Origin: Mycobacterium marseillense
Lineage (GTDB): Bacteria > Actinomycetota > Actinomycetes > Mycobacteriales > Mycobacteriaceae
Direction: 5' to 3'
Assembly: GCF_010731675.1 (NCBI RefSeq)
Contig: NZ_AP022584.1
Coordinates: forward strand, 3,720,001-3,784,000
DNA: 64,000 bases
Positions 54,634-63,984 of this stretch are shown one piece after another (within the stretch, counting starts at the first letter, position 1; the number at the start of each line of letters is the position of its first letter). The notes beneath the pieces were generated by a model that did not search any database, was not told the origin of the DNA, and saw nothing but the letters and a program-made list of their open reading frames with translations. The position numbers and the translations under genes were made by a program.

Positions 54634-55686
54634 TTGCGCGCAGTGGTGTTACGAGACGGGCGGCTGCAGGTCCGCCAGACCCCGGATCCTGAGCCCGGTC
54701 CGGGTGAGCTGTTGCTACGCACGTTGAGCACCGCGATCTGCGCGTCCGACGTGCACTTCATGGATCACCCGGAACTCGCGATCGACGATCCGACCGGCCG
54801 CTCACTGTATGACACCGAGCGCGATATCGTGCTCGGTCACGAATTCGTGGGTGAGGTCATCGGGCATGGCCCCGGCTGCACCGACCAGTTCGCCGCCGGC
54901 ACGCGCGTGACCGCCATGCCGGTGCGGCTGGTCGACGGCGGGGCGGGCGGAATGCGCATCATCGGCCAGCATCCCGACGCGCAAGGCAGTTTCGGTGAGC
55001 TGCTGGTGGTTTCGGAGGTCGCGGCCAAGCCCGTTCCCGGTGACGTGTCCAGCGACGCCGTCGCCTTGACCGATGCGTTCGCCGTCGGCGAGTTCTACGT
55101 GCGGTCGGCGCGGCTGGGACCGGGCGAGGTCGCGATCGTCATCGGCGCGGGCGCGATCGGGCTTTCGGCCGTCGCCGCCCTCGTCGCCCGCGGCATCGAA
55201 CCCATCATCGTGTCGGACTACAAATCCGATCGGCGCGAGCTGGCCCGCGACCGTTTCGGTGCTCATGTCGTGGTCGACCCGTCCGAGAAGCCCCCGTTCG
55301 AGGCGTTCAACGAGGTTCGCGCGCAGCGCGGATTGCCCGGGCCGGCCGTCGTATTCGAATGCGTCGGCGCCGCGGGGCTGATCCAGAAGCTGGTGGAATC
55401 CGCCGAGATGGGCACCCGGATCTATTGTGCGGGTGGCTGGTACACCGGCGACACCCTCGACATCACCACCGCCACCCGCCAGGGCGTGACGATTCAGTTC
55501 GGCGGCGGCCCGCACCCGCAGGACTGGTACGGCACGCTCGACGCGATCGCGTCGGGCCGGCTGGACCCGCTGCCGAGCGTCGGCAAGATCATCGGCCTCG
55601 ACGAGGTGCCCGACGCCCTCGAACTGGCACGCAGGTCCGACGGTCCGCCGCGCATCATCGTCCGTCCGAATGGAGATCGCCCGTGA
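54634..55686 (+). CDS. Zinc-type alcohol dehydrogenase (MDR) of the IclR-linked operon
   Basis: A 350-aa MDR dehydrogenase. Catalytic zinc ligands are in TAICASDVHF and LGHEFVGEV; the four-Cys structural zinc loop is absent. The cofactor loop is IGAGAIGLSAVAAL. It starts with TTG at 54634. The stop overlaps the next gene's GTG start (GTGA), so the two are coupled. The substrate is unknown, but an NTF2-like partner and an SDR suggest a hydroxy- or keto-cyclic compound. Confidence 0.86.
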   Translation: MRAVVLRDGRLQVRQTPDPEPGPGELLLRTLSTAICASDVHFMDHPELAIDDPTGRSLYDTERDIVLGHEFVGEVIGHGPGCTDQFAAGTRVTAMPVRLVDGGAGGMRIIGQHPDAQGSFGELLVVSEVAAKPVPGDVSSDAVALTDAFAVGEFYVRSARLGPGEVAIVIGAGAIGLSAVAALVARGIEPIIVSDYKSDRRELARDRFGAHVVVDPSEKPPFEAFNEVRAQRGLPGPAVVFECVGAAGLIQKLVESAEMGTRIYCAGGWYTGDTLDITTATRQGVTIQFGGGPHPQDWYGTLDAIASGRLDPLPSVGKIIGLDEVPDALELARRSDGPPRIIVRPNGDRP

Positions 55687-56093
55687 GCGAAAGAGAAGAC
55701 CGGCAAGACATTTCGGACCTGTTGGTGCGTTACGCCACCGGGATAGACCGGCGCGACTGGCCGCTGTTTCGTACTGTGTTCACCGATGACTGCGAGCTCG
55801 ACTACGGCGAGATCGGCCGCTGGCACGGTGTGGACGAGGTCACCGACTTCATGGACAAGACGCACGCGATGGCGGGTCACACCCTGCATCGGCTTTCCAA
55901 CCAGGTCATCACGGTCGACGGCGACAACGCCGCTGCCCGAACCTATGTCGATGCGGTGATCATGTTCGGCGACAACCAGGCGGGCGTGAACGCGTGGGGC
56001 TTCTACGACGACGAGATCGTACGGACCGCCGATGGATGGCGCATTGCGCGGCGGCGCTTCACGCAGGTGCGCGTCGCGGCGTTCGGTCAATAA
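55683..56093 (+). CDS. NTF2/SnoaL-like protein
   Basis: A 136-aa cone-fold protein (REDRQDISDLLVRYATGIDR, then LFRTVFTDDCELDYGEIGRW and HRLSNQVITVDGDNAAARTY). The family includes ketosteroid isomerases and ring-opening dehydratases; D in the DDCELDYGEI part and H in TLHRLSN are the usual active-site positions. GTG start overlapping the dehydrogenase stop. It probably works on that enzyme's product. Confidence 0.84.
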   Translation: MSEREDRQDISDLLVRYATGIDRRDWPLFRTVFTDDCELDYGEIGRWHGVDEVTDFMDKTHAMAGHTLHRLSNQVITVDGDNAAARTYVDAVIMFGDNQAGVNAWGFYDDEIVRTADGWRIARRRFTQVRVAAFGQ

Positions 56094-56111
56094 GGAAGCG
56101 GGGGTGGTCGG

Positions 56112-56930
56112 ATGACGTTCGCGACGAAGTACGGGCCGTGGGCGTTGGTGGCCGGCGCGTCCGACGGTGTGGGTGCGGCGTTCGCCGAAGGACTCGCCGA
56201 ACGCGGTGTCAATGTGGTGCTGCTCGCCCGGCGGCAAAGCGTGCTCGACCGGGTCGCGGCCGAGATCGAGAACAAGGCGTCGGCGCAAACCCGCACTGTC
56301 GCCATCGATCTCGCGCAGCCCGGCGCCGCGGCGGCGATCGCCGCCGCCACCGCCGACCTGGAGATCGGGATGCTCGTCTACTGCGCGGGTGCCGACCCGG
56401 ACTTCACGCCGTTTCTAGCCAATTCGATCGACGCCGCCGAGGCGATGGTGCAGCGCAACTGCATGGTGCCCATGCAGCTGTGCCACCACTTCGCGCCCGC
56501 GATGGTGGAACGGGGCAGCGGTGGCATCGTCCTCTTCGGCTCCGGCGCTGGGTTGGCCGGTGGGCCCAACATGGTCGCCTACGGCGCCTCCAAGGCCTTC
56601 GACATGGTCTTCGCCGAGGCGCTCTGGGCCGAACTGCGCGGCACGGGCGTCGACGTGCTGGGCCTCATCCTGGGCAAGACCGACACACCGGCGCTGCGCG
56701 CGCTCGAGTACAGCCGCGGCCAGATCGGCTCGCCCGACCAGACGCCGGCGGACGCAGCGGCCGTGTCCGACGTCATCGCCGAGGCCTTCGAGAATCTGGG
56801 CAACGGCCCGACCCTGATGGTGGGCGACACCATGCGCGCCGCCGCGCAGCTGCTGGCGTCGCTGAGCCGCAATCAGGCCGTCGAGCTGTTCGCCCAGGCC
56901 GCCGCCGCGGCCATGGGCCCGGACGCCTAG
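56112..56930 (+). CDS. SDR oxidoreductase, third gene of the operon
   Basis: A 272-aa short-chain dehydrogenase with GASDGVGAAFA, CAGADPDF replacing NNAG, Ser in LFGSGAG and YGASKAFDM. The set resembles the steroid/fatty-acyl SDR subgroup. It begins 18 bp after the NTF2-like gene. The 246 bp after it hold no gene that I can see. Confidence 0.86.
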   Translation: MTFATKYGPWALVAGASDGVGAAFAEGLAERGVNVVLLARRQSVLDRVAAEIENKASAQTRTVAIDLAQPGAAAAIAAATADLEIGMLVYCAGADPDFTPFLANSIDAAEAMVQRNCMVPMQLCHHFAPAMVERGSGGIVLFGSGAGLAGGPNMVAYGASKAFDMVFAEALWAELRGTGVDVLGLILGKTDTPALRALEYSRGQIGSPDQTPADAAAVSDVIAEAFENLGNGPTLMVGDTMRAAAQLLASLSRNQAVELFAQAAAAAMGPDA

Positions 56931-57176
56931 CGGGAACCAGGACCGTTCGCTGCGCGTCGAACTAAGCGTGGCGAGGTTTGCCAAAGTTCGAAATCAGGGC
57001 AGCCTAACTTTTGCTTCCATGGCCCCCTGGGCAGCAAATATAGGCTCGGGCATGTCGGCGACTTTGCCCACCCACCGCGTTGCTGGCGGTGTAGGTACCG
57101 GGTAGCTTGGGTAATCAGTTCGCCACGCCAACCGAGCCGCAGTACCACACCACCCGATCGCCGCCTCCCGCGAAGG

Positions 57177-58469
57177 ATGACGATGCTCGCCATAGACAGG
57201 CCCGCTGCCGACGTCGCGATGACGGCGCAGTGGCGGCGCCGCACCCTGACGCGTTCGGGGCTGATCACCGGCGCATTCGTCGCCCCGGCCGTGGTCATCC
57301 GGATCTCGGGTCTGCACGTCGGTGCGGTGGCCGCCCTGCTGATCTTCGGGGCCGCCGTGGTGGCGGCCAGCTTCTTGCTGGCATGGGCCGCCGAGGCTGC
57401 CCAGATCGATGTGTCCGGAGGCCTCGCCACGGCGCTACTCGCCTTGATCGCGGTCCTGCCCGAATACGCCGTCGACCTGTACTACGCCTACGTCTCCGGC
57501 CACAACGCCGAATACACGCAGTACGCCGCCGCCAACATGACCGGGTCCAACCGGCTGCTGATGGGACTCGGGTGGCCCGTGGTGGTGCTGGTCAGCATCG
57601 TGGTGGCGCGCAAGTCCGGATCCGGGAAACCGAGCGGGCTGACGCTCGAGCCAGCAAACCGTGTCGAGCTGGGATTCCTGTTGATCGCGGGCATCCTCGC
57701 GTTCGCGGTACCGGCGAGCGGCGAGATCCATTTCGGGCTCGGGCTGGCGTTGCTGGGCTGGTTCGGGTTCTACCTCTACAAGATCAGCCACGGCGAAGTC
57801 GAAGAGCCCGACCTGATCGGCACCGCCGCCGCGCTGGGCGAACTGCCCGACCGTCGCCGCCGCATCGCCGTGGTCGGCCTGTTCGTCGCCTCGGGAGCGG
57901 TGATCCTGCTGTGCGCCAAGCCGTTTGCCGACAACCTGGTGGCCGCGGGTACCGAACTGGGCGTCAACCGGTTCCTGCTGGTTCAGTGGCTGGCCCCGCT
58001 GGCCTCGGAGGCCCCGGAGTTCATCATCGCGACCATTTTCGCCACCCGCGGCAAGGGCACGGCGGCCATCGCCACGCTGATCTCCTCCAAGGTCAACCAG
58101 TGGACCCTGCTGATCGGCTCGCTGCCGATCTCCCACCTGCTCGGTGGCGGCGGGTTCTCCCTGTATCTCGACTCCCGCCAGGTGGAGGAAATGCTGCTCA
58201 CGGCGACCCAGACGATGATGGGCGTGGCGCTGATCCTGGCGCTGCGTTTCCATCGCAACGCGGCGTTGGCACTGCTGGGATTGTTCGTCGTGCAGTTCCC
58301 GATCGTCTCGACGCAGGGCCGGCTGCTGCTCTGCGGCGTCTACACGGCGGTGGCCGTCGTCGCGCTGATCCGCTACCGGCGCCACTTGCCCGCCACCCTC
58401 CGGGCGCCGTTCGTTGGGACCGCCGTCCGCCACAGCGGCCACCCGTTACATCCGGTGCAGGACCCGTAA
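57177..58469 (+). CDS. Cation/calcium antiporter (CaCA superfamily)
   Basis: A 430-aa membrane exchanger with about 11 helices. The two inverted alpha-repeats are visible: LLALIAVLPEYAVDLYYAYV near residue 88 and LAPLASEAPEFIIATIFATR near 278, each carrying the conserved acidic residue. The NxxTGSNRLLMGLGWP segment follows the first. It would exchange Na+ or H+ for Ca2+ or another cation. ATG 57177 (ACGATG follows at 57181 out of frame); the AT-richer 5' region may hold a promoter. Confidence 0.86.
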   Translation: MTMLAIDRPAADVAMTAQWRRRTLTRSGLITGAFVAPAVVIRISGLHVGAVAALLIFGAAVVAASFLLAWAAEAAQIDVSGGLATALLALIAVLPEYAVDLYYAYVSGHNAEYTQYAAANMTGSNRLLMGLGWPVVVLVSIVVARKSGSGKPSGLTLEPANRVELGFLLIAGILAFAVPASGEIHFGLGLALLGWFGFYLYKISHGEVEEPDLIGTAAALGELPDRRRRIAVVGLFVASGAVILLCAKPFADNLVAAGTELGVNRFLLVQWLAPLASEAPEFIIATIFATRGKGTAAIATLISSKVNQWTLLIGSLPISHLLGGGGFSLYLDSRQVEEMLLTATQTMMGVALILALRFHRNAALALLGLFVVQFPIVSTQGRLLLCGVYTAVAVVALIRYRRHLPATLRAPFVGTAVRHSGHPLHPVQDP

Positions 58470-58503
58470 CGCCGCACGATCGCGCGCCGTATACGGTCCA
58501 GGT

Positions 58504-59340
58504 ATGAATCGAGTGTCCGTAATCACAGGCGGCGCGGGCGGCATGGGGTTGGCCACCGCGAAAATCGTCGGCCGCGACCACACCGTGGTGCTCTGCGACG
58601 TCCGGCAGGACCGGCTCACGACCGCCGCCACCACCCTGCAGGATCTCGGGATCACTCCCACGGTGGTCAACTGTGACGTCACCGACCGGCAAGCCGTCGC
58701 GGACCTGCTCGGCGAAGCCACGGGCCTCGGCACGGTCGCTTCCGTCATCCACACCGCGGGGGTCAGCCCGAGCATGGGTGCCGCCGACTACGTGATGCGG
58801 ACCAACGCGATCGGCACCGTCAACGTCGACGAGGAGTTCTATGCGCTCGCCGCCGAGGGCGCGGTGATCGTCAACGTGGCCTCGATGGCGGCGCACATGT
58901 TGCCCGCGGAAATCATTCCCACAAGCCAATTTCCGCTGGCGCTCGACGACCGCGACGCCTTCATGGACGCGATGATGACGGCGTGCAACATCGCCCCCGA
59001 GGAGGCGCGCTCCGGTATCGCCTACGCCCTGAGCAAGAGCTTCGTCAAGTGGTACAGCCAGTCGCAGGCGGAGCGCTTCAACGCCCGCGGTCTGCGGATC
59101 GTCTCGGTGTCCCCGGGATCGATCGACACCGAGATGGGCAGGCTCGAGGAGCAGGCGGGGGCCGGCGCGATGGTCGCCGACGCCGCGGTGCCGCGGTGGG
59201 GCAAGCCGGAGGAAATGGCCGAGCTGCTCGCCTTCTGCGCCAGCGAGAAGGCCGGCTATCTCACCGGCACCGACATCCTCAACGACGGCGGCGTGATCGC
59301 TTCGATGACCGAGCGAGCCAGGGCGGCCGCCGCCGGCTAG
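58504..59340 (+). CDS. SDR oxidoreductase
   Basis: A 278-aa short-chain dehydrogenase: TGGAGGMGLATAK, HTAGVSPS, Ser in NVASMAA, YALSKSFVKWY at the active site, and the end LTGTDILNDGG. An insertion of about 40 residues between the Ser and Tyr motifs (LPAEIIPTSQFPLALDDRDA) resembles the 3-alpha-HSD group. It lies 34 bp after the antiporter. Convergent with the monooxygenase operon. Confidence 0.87.
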   Translation: MNRVSVITGGAGGMGLATAKIVGRDHTVVLCDVRQDRLTTAATTLQDLGITPTVVNCDVTDRQAVADLLGEATGLGTVASVIHTAGVSPSMGAADYVMRTNAIGTVNVDEEFYALAAEGAVIVNVASMAAHMLPAEIIPTSQFPLALDDRDAFMDAMMTACNIAPEEARSGIAYALSKSFVKWYSQSQAERFNARGLRIVSVSPGSIDTEMGRLEEQAGAGAMVADAAVPRWGKPEEMAELLAFCASEKAGYLTGTDILNDGGVIASMTERARAAAAG

Positions 59341-60923
59341 CCTGAAGATAAGTCCGCACAACGTATTTCACCATCGGTCGTGCCCGCGTCATGGCGCGGC
59401 GGCGCTACTGTGCGGTGGATCCACTCCCGGCGTCGCAGCCGCCAGGTTCGGCGGGCGTAGTCCAGCTCGGTATAAGGCCATTGGGTGACGATGCGGCCGG
59501 TGGGCGAACGGAAGTAGCTGTCGCACTGCGTCCAGATGGTGCGCGCCAGGTCCGCGGAAAGCTGGTCGTTGAACCGCTTTTCGGCCTCGGGACGGACGTC
59601 GAGGTAGCCGCCCCGGCGCGCCAGCCGGCTCACCGCGCTGGCGACCAACCGCGCCCCGGCCTCGAGGATGTAGACGATCGAGTTGCCGCCCTGGTTGGTG
59701 TTGGGACCGTACAGCATGAAGAAGTTCGGGAACCCGCTGACCGCCACGCCCAGGTAGGCGCTCGGATCGTCGCCCCAGTGATCGTGCAGGCGGCGCCCGC
59801 CGGTGCCCGTGACATCGATGCCGGACAGATAGCGCGACGTCTCGAACCCGGTGGCCAGCGCGATCACGTCGCTGTCGATCTCGCGGCCCGACGCGGTGAT
59901 CACCGACGTCTCGCCGACCCGCGCGATGGGCTCGGTGACCAATTCGACGTTGTCGCGCTGCAAGGCCCGGTAGTAGTCGTCGCCCAACAACACTCGCTTA
60001 CACCGGAACGGATAGTCCGGCGTCAGCGCCCGGCGCAGCGGCTCGTCGTCGACGGTGCGGCCCAGAAACGACGTCGCGATCTGCGTGCGCGCGGTCACCA
60101 CGGGATCGTCGGCGAAGGTCGCGGTGTTGTCGTGCTGGAACTTCCAGATCTGCCAGCGGGTGCGGCGCAGCGCGGCGGGGCTGCGCTTGAACCGGGCCAA
60201 TTCGCGTGCGCTGTAAGGGCGGTCGTCCTTGGGTACCATCCATGGCGGGGTGCGCTGGAAGACCGTGACGCGCCCGGCGGTCTTCGCCAGTTCGGGCACC
60301 AGCTGCACCCCGCTGGCGCCGGTCCCGATCACCGCTACGTTGCGTCCCGCCAGATCGAGGCGGTGATCCCACTGCGCGGTGTGCAGCACCCGTCCGGTGA
60401 ACCCCGTCAGGCCGTCGATGTCGGGCAGCTTGACCGAACCGAACAGCCCGACGGCGCACACGACGACGTCGGCGTCCAACGTTGCGGGCTCGCCGTTGCG
60501 GTCCAGTCGGCACTGCCACGTCCCGGTACCCGGATTCCAGTGCAGGGACCGCACGGTGGTGGCGAGCATGAGGTGGCGTCGCAGATCGAAATCGTCGGCC
60601 ACCGATTCGAGGTAGCCCAGGATCTCGGGCTGCCGAGCGTACGTGCGGCTCCAGGATGCGTTGGGCGCGAAGGAAAACGAGTACAGGTGGCTCTGGATGT
60701 CGCAGGCGGCGCCGGGATAGGTGTTGCGTCGCCAGGTGCCGCCGACGCCGTCGGCGCCCTCGATGATCACCAGGTCGTCGATGCCGGCGCGGCGCAGCGC
60801 GACGGCTGCACCCAGACCACCGAAGCCCGCGCCGATGATCGCCACCCGCGGGGACCGTCGACGCCGTGTCGCCGCGCGCATCCGCCCAATGGCGTAGAGC
60901 CGCCGGACTTTTCGGCTTGTCAC
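59337..60923 (-). CDS. Flavin monooxygenase, Baeyer-Villiger type (downstream of tandem pair)
   Basis: A 528-aa FAD/NADPH monooxygenase without the long N-terminal extension of its neighbour. The FAD loop is IIGAGFGGLGAAVALRR near residue 28, the Baeyer-Villiger motif FTGRVLHTAQWDH near 170 and the NADPH loop IGTGASGVQLVPEL near 190. The GTG start lies in the stop of the upstream monooxygenase (GTGA), so translation is coupled; the longer open frame is read-through into that gene. The two enzymes are different subgroups and may act in sequence. Confidence 0.88.
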   Translation of the reverse strand: MTSRKVRRLYAIGRMRAATRRRRSPRVAIIGAGFGGLGAAVALRRAGIDDLVIIEGADGVGGTWRRNTYPGAACDIQSHLYSFSFAPNASWSRTYARQPEILGYLESVADDFDLRRHLMLATTVRSLHWNPGTGTWQCRLDRNGEPATLDADVVVCAVGLFGSVKLPDIDGLTGFTGRVLHTAQWDHRLDLAGRNVAVIGTGASGVQLVPELAKTAGRVTVFQRTPPWMVPKDDRPYSARELARFKRSPAALRRTRWQIWKFQHDNTATFADDPVVTARTQIATSFLGRTVDDEPLRRALTPDYPFRCKRVLLGDDYYRALQRDNVELVTEPIARVGETSVITASGREIDSDVIALATGFETSRYLSGIDVTGTGGRRLHDHWGDDPSAYLGVAVSGFPNFFMLYGPNTNQGGNSIVYILEAGARLVASAVSRLARRGGYLDVRPEAEKRFNDQLSADLARTIWTQCDSYFRSPTGRIVTQWPYTELDYARRTWRLRRREWIHRTVAPPRHDAGTTDGEIRCADLSSG

Positions 60924-62728
60924 GGTCCGCCCCGCGCGCGGCGGGTCAGCAGCCCGGCGAGGTCGCCGTCGGCGCGCCATCGCTCCAGGATGTCGGCGTA
61001 CTCGGTGGGCGCGCCGAAGAAGAAGCTGCCCTGCCGTGTCTTGGCGTCGGCCTTGCCCTCCCGGTTGTAGTAGCCGGGCGTACACGTCTTGGCGCGCTCC
61101 GCGCTCGCCGCCGACCGCGCCACCACGGTGTCGACCCAGGCGGCCTCGGCTCCCGGTGACGCCTCGATTTCGGTGATGCCGCCCGCCAGCGCGGCGGCGA
61201 TGATCCAGGCGACGTGAGTCGCCTGCACGTCGAGCAGGTAAGGGAAGTTCACGGTCAGGCCGGCCTGAGCGATGCTCTCGATGAAGCAGTTCGGGAATCC
61301 GGTCGTGCACAGGCCCTGGAAGGTGCGGACGCCGTCGTCCCAGTGCTCGGTCAGCGTGATCCCGTCGCGGCCGATCAGCTCGAATCCGGTGCGCCGGCAA
61401 TAGTCCGTGCCCACCTCGAAACCCGTTGCGAAGATGAGGCACTCGAGTTCGTACGTGACACCGTCGACCACGACGCCGGCTTCGGTGATGCGCTGCACGC
61501 CGAGCCCCCGGGTGTCCACCAGCGTCACGTTGTCACGGTTGAATGTCTGCAGGTACTCGTCGTGGAAGCAGGGTCTTTTACAGAAGTATCCGTACCACGG
61601 TTTGAGCGCCTCGGCGGTGGCCGGATCGGTGACGAGCGCATCGACCCGCGCCCGGATCTCCTCCATCTTGGCGAAATCGGCCAGCTCGATGTCGCGGCCG
61701 CGCTGTGCGGGATCCGCGAGGCCATCGCCGCTCAAGCCGTCGTGACGCATGACCGGAAGCTTGCGGGTGATGCTCGTCCAGGCGTCGGCGACCAGATCCT
61801 CGGCGGCTTGACCTCCGGCGGTGAGGATTTGGAAATTCCGGATGCGTTCGCGCTGCCAACCGACCCGTAACCCGGTGGCCCACTGCGGATCCGTGGCGCT
61901 GTTGGCTCGCACGTCCACCGATGACGGCGTGCGCTGGAACACGTAGAGTCGCCCCGCCGCGGCGGCCAGGTGCGGCACGCACTGGATGGCGGTGGCGCCG
62001 GTTCCGATGACGCCGACGCGCAGGCCGGCCAGATTCTGCAAGCCCTCCCCCGTGTAGGCGTAGTCCCAGCGGCTGGTGTGGAAGGCGTGCCCGGCGAACG
62101 CGCCGAGTCCCTCGATGCCCGGCAGCTTCGGCTTGGCCTGGTACCCGTTGGCCATCGACACGAACCTGGCCCGCATTTGGTCGCCCCGGTCGGTGCGGAT
62201 GATCCAGCGTGATTCGGCGTCGTTCCAACGGATTTCCCGCACCTCGGTCCGCAGGCAGGCGTCGCGGTACAGGTCGTAGTGGCGGGCGATGCGGCGGCAA
62301 TGCGCGAAGATCTCGGGCCCTTTGGCGTACTTCTCGGTGGGCGTGTAACCGAGTTCCTCGAGCAACGGCATGTACACGTACGACTCGACGTCACAAGCGA
62401 TTCCGGGATAGCGGTTCCAGTACCAGGTGCCGCCGACGTCGGCGGCACGGTCGATCAGCCGCACGCTCCGCACACCGAGCTGGCGTAACCGCGCCCCGGT
62501 CAGCAGCCCGCCGAACCCGGCGCCGATGACGGCCACGTCGACCTCGTCGGTGAGCGGCTCCCGGGCGACGTCCCCGTCGACCCACGGATCCTCGGCGAAA
62601 CGGGCGAATGCGCCCGTCATCTCGACGTACTGGGCGATGCCGTCCACGCGCAACCGACGCGCGCGTTCCTCGGCGTACCTGCGTCGCAACGCGTCAACGT
62701 CTAGAGCCTGGCCAACGGTCTCAGTCAC
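60920..62728 (-). CDS. Flavin monooxygenase, Baeyer-Villiger type (upstream of tandem pair)
   Basis: A 602-aa monooxygenase. It has the N-terminal extension RRRYAEERARRLRVDGIAQY also seen in the enzyme at 19481. The FAD loop is IGAGFGGLLTGARLRQ near residue 70, the fingerprint FAGHAFHTSRWDY near 212 and the NADPH loop IGTGATAIQCVP near 240. GTG start behind GGAGAGGAA. The product is probably an ester or lactone; the physiological ketone is unknown. Confidence 0.89.
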   Translation of the reverse strand: MTETVGQALDVDALRRRYAEERARRLRVDGIAQYVEMTGAFARFAEDPWVDGDVAREPLTDEVDVAVIGAGFGGLLTGARLRQLGVRSVRLIDRAADVGGTWYWNRYPGIACDVESYVYMPLLEELGYTPTEKYAKGPEIFAHCRRIARHYDLYRDACLRTEVREIRWNDAESRWIIRTDRGDQMRARFVSMANGYQAKPKLPGIEGLGAFAGHAFHTSRWDYAYTGEGLQNLAGLRVGVIGTGATAIQCVPHLAAAAGRLYVFQRTPSSVDVRANSATDPQWATGLRVGWQRERIRNFQILTAGGQAAEDLVADAWTSITRKLPVMRHDGLSGDGLADPAQRGRDIELADFAKMEEIRARVDALVTDPATAEALKPWYGYFCKRPCFHDEYLQTFNRDNVTLVDTRGLGVQRITEAGVVVDGVTYELECLIFATGFEVGTDYCRRTGFELIGRDGITLTEHWDDGVRTFQGLCTTGFPNCFIESIAQAGLTVNFPYLLDVQATHVAWIIAAALAGGITEIEASPGAEAAWVDTVVARSAASAERAKTCTPGYYNREGKADAKTRQGSFFFGAPTEYADILERWRADGDLAGLLTRRARGGP

Positions 62729-62754
62729 GGACTCGGGTTCCTCTCCGTGGCCAC

Positions 62755-62766
62755 GACTATATAGTC
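62755..62766. promoter_or_regulatory. Palindrome GACTATATAGTC upstream of the monooxygenase pair
   Basis: A 12-bp perfect palindrome 26 bp before the monooxygenase start, overlapping the YkgB-like gene's stop. It could be an operator for the TetR protein at 63310, or include a -10 element (TATAGT). Confidence 0.38.
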
Positions 62767-63241
62767 AGTCGCCGCGGGCGGGATATGCCCGTGCGGTGGT
62801 GGTGCTCGCGGTCAGCGAGTCGCCCAGCGTCCACAGCGCGACGCCGAGCAATACCAGGTCCTTGAGTAGAAACTGGCCGGGCAGCGCCGAAAGCACCGGG
62901 ATGCCGTGGGCATGGAACGCGACCACCCCGGGCGTGGTGAACAAGAAACTCAGTGTGCCCAGGAACAACACCACCGCAAGCGCGCTGCCCGCCGCCGACC
63001 CCCGCGGCCACCATGGCCGCAGCGCGATCAGCACGGCTGCAACGATTTCCATCGTTCCTAGTGCGCGCGCAACGAAGGTGACGCTGAAGAGGTCGTAGAG
63101 CCAGCTCATCAGCGGGCTGTCCTGGATGAGCACGCGGGATTCCATCTTCACGTACTTGCCCACTCCGATCCACGCCAGGACGACTACCAGGCCGTAGCGG
63201 CCCAGGAGTCGCCCCCATCGGCTCAGCATGTGATCGATCAT
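62765..63241 (-). CDS. YkgB/DUF417-type membrane protein
   Basis: A 158-aa protein with four hydrophobic helices (LVVVLAWIGVGKYVKME, RALGTMEIVAAVLIALRPWW, ALAVVLFLGTLSFLFTTPG, LLKDLVLLGVALWTLG), matching the DUF417/YkgB family related to DoxX. Function is not known; members are linked to stress or small-molecule redox. ATG 63241 has AAAGGA nine bases upstream. Between the TetR gene and the monooxygenases in the same direction, so likely part of that regulon. Confidence 0.82.
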   Translation of the reverse strand: MIDHMLSRWGRLLGRYGLVVVLAWIGVGKYVKMESRVLIQDSPLMSWLYDLFSVTFVARALGTMEIVAAVLIALRPWWPRGSAAGSALAVVLFLGTLSFLFTTPGVVAFHAHGIPVLSALPGQFLLKDLVLLGVALWTLGDSLTASTTTARAYPARGD

Positions 63242-63309
63242 CGGGGCGTGTCCTTTCGGGGCGGGAACGTGGTCATCCACCCAACCCACGGTTCGCGCCG
63301 CGAAAGCGT

Positions 63310-63984
63310 TCACTCGCGCAGTCGTTCGAGTCCGGAGACGATGAGCCGCAACCCGAAAGCGAACTCGTCGGCCAGCGGAACGGGAAGCTCGTCGGCGACG
63401 GTGACGGTCGCGGGATAGCGCGCCGCATCGAGCCGGTGAAACACCGCCGAGAGTTCCGCGTCCTGGGGACCGCCCCCACCAGTCGCACCGGTCAGTTGGA
63501 TCGCGAAACCCAGCACGTAACGGGCCAGCGTGGCGTAGGCGTGGGCCGCGACCGCCGGCGCAAAGCCGTTGTCGAGCAGCACCGCCAGGCATCGCTCCCG
63601 ATTGGCCAACGCGCTGGGGCCCGTCGGCGTGTATTCGATCAGCAGTGGTGCGACATTGCCATGCCTGCGGAGCGCGTCGAACATGTGTTGCGCGAACGTG
63701 ATACATGCCTGCTGCCACGGCAGGGCGGCCAGCTCCTCCGCGTCGAGGTCGACCTCGCCGAGTATCTGGTCGATCACCTGGGACACCAGTTCGGATCGGT
63801 TGGAGAAGTGGCGGTACAGCGTGGCGGTGCCCGATTCCAGGCGCTGGGCCAGCGACCGCATCGACAACGCGTCCGCCCCTTCCTCATCGAGGAGCTCGAC
63901 CGCCGCGCCCAGGATGCGGTCCATCGGCAGGGCCGGACGGCCGCGCGAACGGCGCGACGCGGGCCGGTTGACATCACGGTTCAT
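63310..63984 (-). CDS. TetR-family regulator at the right edge
   Basis: About 224 aa. The helix-turn-helix spans about 20-65 (ILGAAVELLDEEGADALSMR, SLAQRLESGTATLYRHFSNR) and a TetR_C-type ligand domain follows. ATG 63984 is used; GTG 63993 is in frame and the window ends seven bases later, so the true start and promoter cannot be judged. It heads the minus-strand group YkgB-like protein/monooxygenases and is their likely regulator. Confidence 0.82.
   Translation of the reverse strand: MNRDVNRPASRRSRGRPALPMDRILGAAVELLDEEGADALSMRSLAQRLESGTATLYRHFSNRSELVSQVIDQILGEVDLDAEELAALPWQQACITFAQHMFDALRRHGNVAPLLIEYTPTGPSALANRERCLAVLLDNGFAPAVAAHAYATLARYVLGFAIQLTGATGGGGPQDAELSAVFHRLDAARYPATVTVADELPVPLADEFAFGLRLIVSGLERLRE

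Noticed and set aside
56931..57176. A possible yybP-ykoY or iron-box element before the antiporter gene
   Set aside because: Short GC-rich stems and a partial TTAGGCTGCCC-like string are present, but neither the conserved Mn riboswitch core nor a full iron box could be matched.
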